From Gallionella sp. UBA6045 (GTDB taxonomy: Bacteria; Pseudomonadota; Gammaproteobacteria; Burkholderiales; Gallionellaceae): 47,409 nt of DNA. Of this stretch, positions 43,920 to 47,409 are shown piece by piece. The translations under genes were made by a program, and so were the position numbers. Each line of letters opens with the position of its first letter. Positions within the stretch are counted from its first letter, which is position 1. Location: the NCBI GenBank assembly GCA_002429165.1, contig DIYV01000125.1, positions 1-47,409 on the forward strand, read 5' to 3'. The notes beneath the pieces are model-generated. The model saw only the letters and a list, made by a program, of their open reading frames with translations, had not been told where the DNA came from and ran no database searches.

Positions 43920-43933
43920 ATAAACCCAATTGA
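43920..43933. promoter_or_regulatory. Shared element between rubrerythrin 2 and oxyR
   Basis: ATAAACCCAATTGA lies 88-101 bases upstream of the rubrerythrin 2 start and about 68 bases upstream of oxyR. It matches 40,887-40,900 in 13 of 14 bases, so the two rubrerythrin transcription units may share one regulator. The intergenic region is strongly AT-rich. Confidence 0.5.
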
Positions 43934-44000
43934 AATAATCAAACAACATGATTTATTATACAAATCACGATCTGCCCGGCAACTACCGATTGGGAACCAC

Positions 44001-44906
44001 ATGACTCTGAACGAATTGCGTTATATCGTAGCGGTGGCGCAGGAACGCAATTTCCGCCGCGCCGCAGAAAAATCATTTATCAGCCAGCCCGCGCTGTCGC
44101 TGGCGATACAGAAGCTTGAAAAAGAGCTGGGGCTCAAGATATTCGAACGCGGCAAAAATAATATTTCTGTCACACCGGTCGGCACGGAGATCGTGGGACA
44201 GGCGCAACGTACCCTGGAGGAGGCAGAGCGCATACGCGAAATCGCCAGGCAGGGCAAAGACCATTTGGCCGGCACACTGCGTCTGGGCATCATCTACAGC
44301 GTCGGCCCCTACCTGCTTCCCGATCTGGTTCCCGCACTGAAAAAACTTGCGCCTGATATGCCGCTGGAAATCGAGGAGAACATCACCGCGAATCTCGACA
44401 CGCTGCTGCACAACGGCAAGCTGGATGTCATCATCATCGCGTTGCCGTTCGGCGATTCGGGTATTGTCACGAAAGCGGTATATGACGAGCCGTTCGAGGT
44501 GGTGGTTGACACCGAGCACCGCTGGGCCAATCGGCGCAGCATCAAGGCGCAGGAACTCTCAGCTGAAAAAGTGCTGCTGCTCGATTCCGGGCACTGCTTC
44601 AGCAATCAGGTCGCCGAGGCCTGCCCGGAACTCAATCGCAAGGGAGCAGATATTCAACAGGGAACCTCGTTTGAAACCATACGCAACATGGTCGCCTCAG
44701 GGCTGGGCATCACCGTGCTGCCCGCTTCGGCGAACAGCGCGCGATATCGCAACAAGCTGCTGAGAGTGATACCGTTCACCAATCCCGCGCCGTCGAGGCG
44801 CATCGCACTGGCATGGCGCAAGAGTTTCGCCCGAGGGCAGGTTATCGAGGTGCTGGCGCAAGCCATTGCACAGGCCAAAATATCCGGCATCAAACTATTG
44901 CGTTAG
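44001..44906 (+). CDS. oxyR: Hydrogen peroxide-sensing regulator OxyR
   Basis: This 301-residue LysR-type regulator has the N-terminal helix-turn-helix NFRRAAEKSFISQPALSLAIQKLEKELG. The redox cysteines Cys199 and Cys208 lie in LLDSGHCFSNQVAEACPE, at the same numbers and spacing as in E. coli OxyR, so disulfide switching is expected. I chose ATG 44001; the upstream in-frame extension to 43,878 covers the divergent promoter. It sits head to head with rubrerythrin 2 and probably controls the whole block to 38,939. Confidence 0.96.
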   Translation: MTLNELRYIVAVAQERNFRRAAEKSFISQPALSLAIQKLEKELGLKIFERGKNNISVTPVGTEIVGQAQRTLEEAERIREIARQGKDHLAGTLRLGIIYSVGPYLLPDLVPALKKLAPDMPLEIEENITANLDTLLHNGKLDVIIIALPFGDSGIVTKAVYDEPFEVVVDTEHRWANRRSIKAQELSAEKVLLLDSGHCFSNQVAEACPELNRKGADIQQGTSFETIRNMVASGLGITVLPASANSARYRNKLLRVIPFTNPAPSRRIALAWRKSFARGQVIEVLAQAIAQAKISGIKLLR

Positions 44907-44921
44907 TTGGGCACCTTAAAT

Positions 44922-45551
44922 ATGCCGAAAAATGATTTGCCGTATCGCGAAAACACCATGCTGAGAAGAAGCTACAGCCTGATCGCGCCAATTTATGATC
45001 TTGTGGTCTCGGCTGCGCTTCGGGGGGCCCGCACCCGTTCGCTGAGCGCTTTGCCAGCCGATGCGGCCGGCAAAGTATTGCTTAGCGGCATCGGTACCGG
45101 ACTCGATTTGCCCCTGCTGCCGAAGCTGCATCACTACACCGCGCTCGACTTCAATGCCGCAATGCTGGAACGAGCCAGGCCACGCGGCGCGGATTTGCAA
45201 GTGGAGTGGGTGCTGGGCGACAGCATGGCCTTGCCATTTTCCGACGCGCAGTTTGATCATGTCGTGCTGCACCTGATCCTTGCCGTTGTGCCGCAACCCG
45301 CGCAATGTCTGAGCGAGGCTGACCGTGTGCTCAAACCCGGCGGCACCATTATCATCCTGGACAAATTCCTGCGCCCGCAACAAACCGCATTGCTGCGCCG
45401 CGCGCTCAATCCATTGTCGCGCCGTATTGCGACACGCATGGATGTGGTGTTCGAAGAAGTATTAAGCGAAGTGCCGCAGCTGCAAAAAGTCAGCGACATG
45501 CCGTTGCTTGCCGGGGGGTGGTTTCGCGGGATCGTGTTGCAGAAGAAATGA
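44922..45551 (+). CDS. Class I methyltransferase (UbiE/PmtA-like)
   Basis: This 209-residue protein has SYSLIAPIYDLVVSAALRGAR at the start, the SAM motif VLLSGIGTGLDLPLL, HYTALDFNAAML, and LKPGGTIIILDKFLRP. The SGIGTG form replaces the common GxGTG. It resembles phospholipid or ubiquinone/menaquinone methyltransferases. ATG 44922 starts 15 bases after the oxyR stop, so read-through from oxyR is likely. The substrate is not evident. Confidence 0.78.
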   Translation: MPKNDLPYRENTMLRRSYSLIAPIYDLVVSAALRGARTRSLSALPADAAGKVLLSGIGTGLDLPLLPKLHHYTALDFNAAMLERARPRGADLQVEWVLGDSMALPFSDAQFDHVVLHLILAVVPQPAQCLSEADRVLKPGGTIIILDKFLRPQQTALLRRALNPLSRRIATRMDVVFEEVLSEVPQLQKVSDMPLLAGGWFRGIVLQKK

Positions 45552-45663
45552 ACGACATGGGGAGACAAGGTTCTGTCCCTGCTACATGATGCAGCGCTGA
45601 ACTGAACAGGGCTGCCGGTTCGTTGTACTATTCCTCTATCCACCAGGCAAGGAACCTCACGAC

Positions 45664-46668
45664 ATGCTGATCTGGTTAGAACTTCTGTTTTGTCTCGCCG
45701 TGATCGGCTACGCGGGCTACTTCCTGTCCCGCTACGGCGACATCATCGCCGAGAAAACCGGCATGTCCGCTTCATGGGTCGGTCTCATCCTGTTGTCCAC
45801 CGCCACTTCTCTGCCCGAACTGGCGACCGGGATTTCGTCGGTCAGTTTTGCCGATGCGCCGAACATCGCAGTCGGCGACGTACTGGGCAGCACGGTGTTC
45901 AACCTCGTCATCCTGGTGATGCTGGATGCATTGTATAAGCGCGAGACCCTGTATAGCCGCGCTGCGCAGGGACACATATTGTCGGCTTCATTGGGCTCGA
46001 TATTGATCGCATTTGCCGGATTCAGCCTGCTGCTGGATCAGGCGGGGATGAGTCCTGCATTAGGTCATGTGGGTTTTTATTCTCCGTTTATCGTGCTGGT
46101 TTACCTTGTTGCGATGCGCGCCGTTTACAGCTATGAACACCGCACCCTGTCCGAATACACCGAGGTATCTGCCGAACGTTATTCGGATGTGACGCTGCGC
46201 AGCGCTGTCAAAGGCTATGCGCTGGCAGCAGGTGCTGTGGTGGTAGCGGGCACATGGCTGCCGTTCATTGCCAAGGACATTGCCGAGTCGATGGGCTGGG
46301 GACGGAGTTTCGTCGGCACCCTGCTGGTGGCGGGCGTGACCTCGGCGCCGGAAGTGGCGGTCACGTTTTCGGCAATGCGCATCGGCGCGCTGGACATGGC
46401 TATCGCCAACCTGCTGGGAAGCAACCTGTTCGATATCATCATTCTGGCGGTGGACGATCTGTTTTATACCAAAGGACCTTTGCTTGCCAACGTTGATGCC
46501 AGCCACGCGCTGACCGCATTCACCGCGGTGATGATGAGTTCGCTGGTGGCCGTGGGTCTGACCTTCCGTCCGCAAGGGAAAGCGGTGCTGGGGCTGACCT
46601 GGGTGAGTCTGGGATTGTTCATGTTGTATGTGCTCAACTCATGGATACTCTTCGAACATGCATATTGA
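45664..46668 (+). CDS. Sodium/calcium exchanger-family (CaCA) antiporter
   Basis: This 334-residue membrane protein has about ten hydrophobic segments and the two inverted alpha-repeat regions: LLSTATSLPELATGISSVSF with GDVLGSTVFNLVIL, and GVTSAPEVAVTFSAMRIG with NLLGSNLFDIIILAVDD. These carry the acidic and Asn residues that bind cations. It probably extrudes calcium. It overlaps the start of a calcium-type P-type ATPase by 11 bases, so the pair may work together. Confidence 0.9.
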   Translation: MLIWLELLFCLAVIGYAGYFLSRYGDIIAEKTGMSASWVGLILLSTATSLPELATGISSVSFADAPNIAVGDVLGSTVFNLVILVMLDALYKRETLYSRAAQGHILSASLGSILIAFAGFSLLLDQAGMSPALGHVGFYSPFIVLVYLVAMRAVYSYEHRTLSEYTEVSAERYSDVTLRSAVKGYALAAGAVVVAGTWLPFIAKDIAESMGWGRSFVGTLLVAGVTSAPEVAVTFSAMRIGALDMAIANLLGSNLFDIIILAVDDLFYTKGPLLANVDASHALTAFTAVMMSSLVAVGLTFRPQGKAVLGLTWVSLGLFMLYVLNSWILFEHAY

Positions 46669-47409
46669 CAACATCAACTGGCATACGCTGACCGCCGATG
46701 AAGTCGCCCTGCGTCTGGAGACGACTCCGAACGGCCTTAGCCAGGAGCATGCAGCCCAACGGCTGGTGCACTTCGGCGCAAATGAATTAAAGGAAAAGCG
46801 CGCGCGTTCACCGTGGCGCATGCTGCTCGAACAGTTTTCCGATTTCATGATCATCGTGCTGATTGTCGCGGCAATCATTTCCGGCGTTGTCGGCGATGTG
46901 GAAGACACCTTTGCGATCATCGTCATCGTGATCCTGAATGCAGTGATCGGATTCGTCCAGGAATACAGGGCGGAGCGCGCAATGGCCGCGCTTAAACAGA
47001 TGGCTGCGGTAAGCGCGCGCGTGATGCGCGACGGACGTATCGAAACCGTCACTGCCGCTGAACTTGTCCCAGGCGACATGGTGCTGCTGGAAGCCGGTAA
47101 CGTGGTGCCTGCCGATCTGCGCATCATCGAAACGGCGCGGCTCAAGATAGACGAGTCGGCACTCACCGGCGAATCTGTTTCCGTAGAAAAACAGATCGCC
47201 GCCATTTCCGCAATCGACGCTCCCCTGGGCGACCGCCTTAACATGGCATACAAAGGCACCACCGTCGTTTATGGGCGCGGAAACGGATTGGTGACGGCTA
47301 CCGGTATGAATAGCGAGCTGGGCAAGATCGCTGCACTGCTGAGTGATGACACGGAAATCAAGACCCCGCTGCAACAGCGTCTGGCGCGCTTCGGCAAGCG
47401 CCTGGCCAT
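46658..47409 (+). CDS. Cation-transporting P-type ATPase, N-terminal part
   Basis: ATG 46658 opens a frame that runs to the window end (250 codons, no stop). It has the N-terminal cation-ATPase region (TADEVALRLETTPNGLSQEHAAQRL), transmembrane segments from about residue 59, and the actuator domain with VPGDMVLLEAGNVVPADLRI and the LTGESVSVEK loop. The phosphorylation motif DKTGT lies beyond the window. The layout resembles P2A Ca2+-ATPases. It is translationally coupled to the antiporter gene. Confidence 0.9.
   Translation, partial: MHIDNINWHTLTADEVALRLETTPNGLSQEHAAQRLVHFGANELKEKRARSPWRMLLEQFSDFMIIVLIVAAIISGVVGDVEDTFAIIVIVILNAVIGFVQEYRAERAMAALKQMAAVSARVMRDGRIETVTAAELVPGDMVLLEAGNVVPADLRIIETARLKIDESALTGESVSVEKQIAAISAIDAPLGDRLNMAYKGTTVVYGRGNGLVTATGMNSELGKIAALLSDDTEIKTPLQQRLARFGKRLA

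Noticed and set aside
43833..44000. Classical OxyR site (ATAG repeats) between rubrerythrin 2 and oxyR
   Set aside because: Only a partial ATAG at 43,912 is seen; spacing does not fit, so only the shared 14-base element is reported.

Overview
The window looks like a chromosomal segment of a betaproteobacterium, most probably an iron-oxidising member of the Nitrosomonadales/Gallionellaceae. This is inferred from gene order and protein style, plus a polysaccharide regulator of the MarR-EPS type, a large OxyR/rubrerythrin block and REP-like repeats; no rRNA or other marker gene is present to prove it. I saw no rRNA, tRNA, CRISPR array, transposase or phage gene.

Region 1 (1-22,490) is a surface-polysaccharide locus. 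It opens with the end of rfbA and rfbC and closes with rfbB and rfbD, so the dTDP-L-rhamnose pathway brackets the locus. After rfbC come two toxin-antitoxin pairs, MntA/HepT and VapBC. A decayed vapC tail, a REP-like palindrome and C/T-rich tracts surround vapBC. A MarR-type EPS regulator with a strong inverted-repeat operator then leads into an ABC exporter (Wzm/Wzt, the latter with a C-terminal glycan-recognition domain). About 14 modification and assembly genes follow: four methyltransferases (FkbM, DUF268 and two class I), an alpha-1,2-fucosyltransferase-like GT11, several GT2/GT4 enzymes, a WbsX/GH99-like protein, three SDR sugar-nucleotide enzymes, and a clear SQD1-like UDP-sulfoquinovose synthase. 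The locus probably makes a rhamnose-containing, methylated and possibly sulfonated O-antigen or exopolysaccharide exported by the ABC route.

Region 2 (22,529-38,873) is mainly housekeeping: ppx-phoU (with a candidate Pho box), rpiA, an outer-membrane barrel protein, pgm, ridA, recG-ubiC, a PepSY-like protein, a FabMG-like putative reductase, a VF530-family protein, a pseudouridine-synthase-like protein with a changed catalytic motif, ubiA and a DegP-type protease. An AT-rich accessory patch (34,316-35,824) holds a BrnT-type toxin, its antitoxin and two unknown genes, and separates ubiC from ubiA together with the genes around it.

Region 3 (38,939-44,906) is a peroxide and iron-handling block: oxyR diverges from rubrerythrin, an Fe-S CCG-domain protein, an EncFtn-type ferritin without a visible encapsulin, DUF3501, a second rubrerythrin, a 54-residue rubredoxin and a rubredoxin reductase. 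Together these form a plausible NADH-to-H2O2 electron chain coupled to ferrous-iron oxidation. A 14-bp element is shared by the two rubrerythrin promoter regions.

Region 4 (44,922-47,409) has a methyltransferase, a sodium/calcium antiporter-family protein and the first 250 codons of a calcium-type P-type ATPase that runs off the window.
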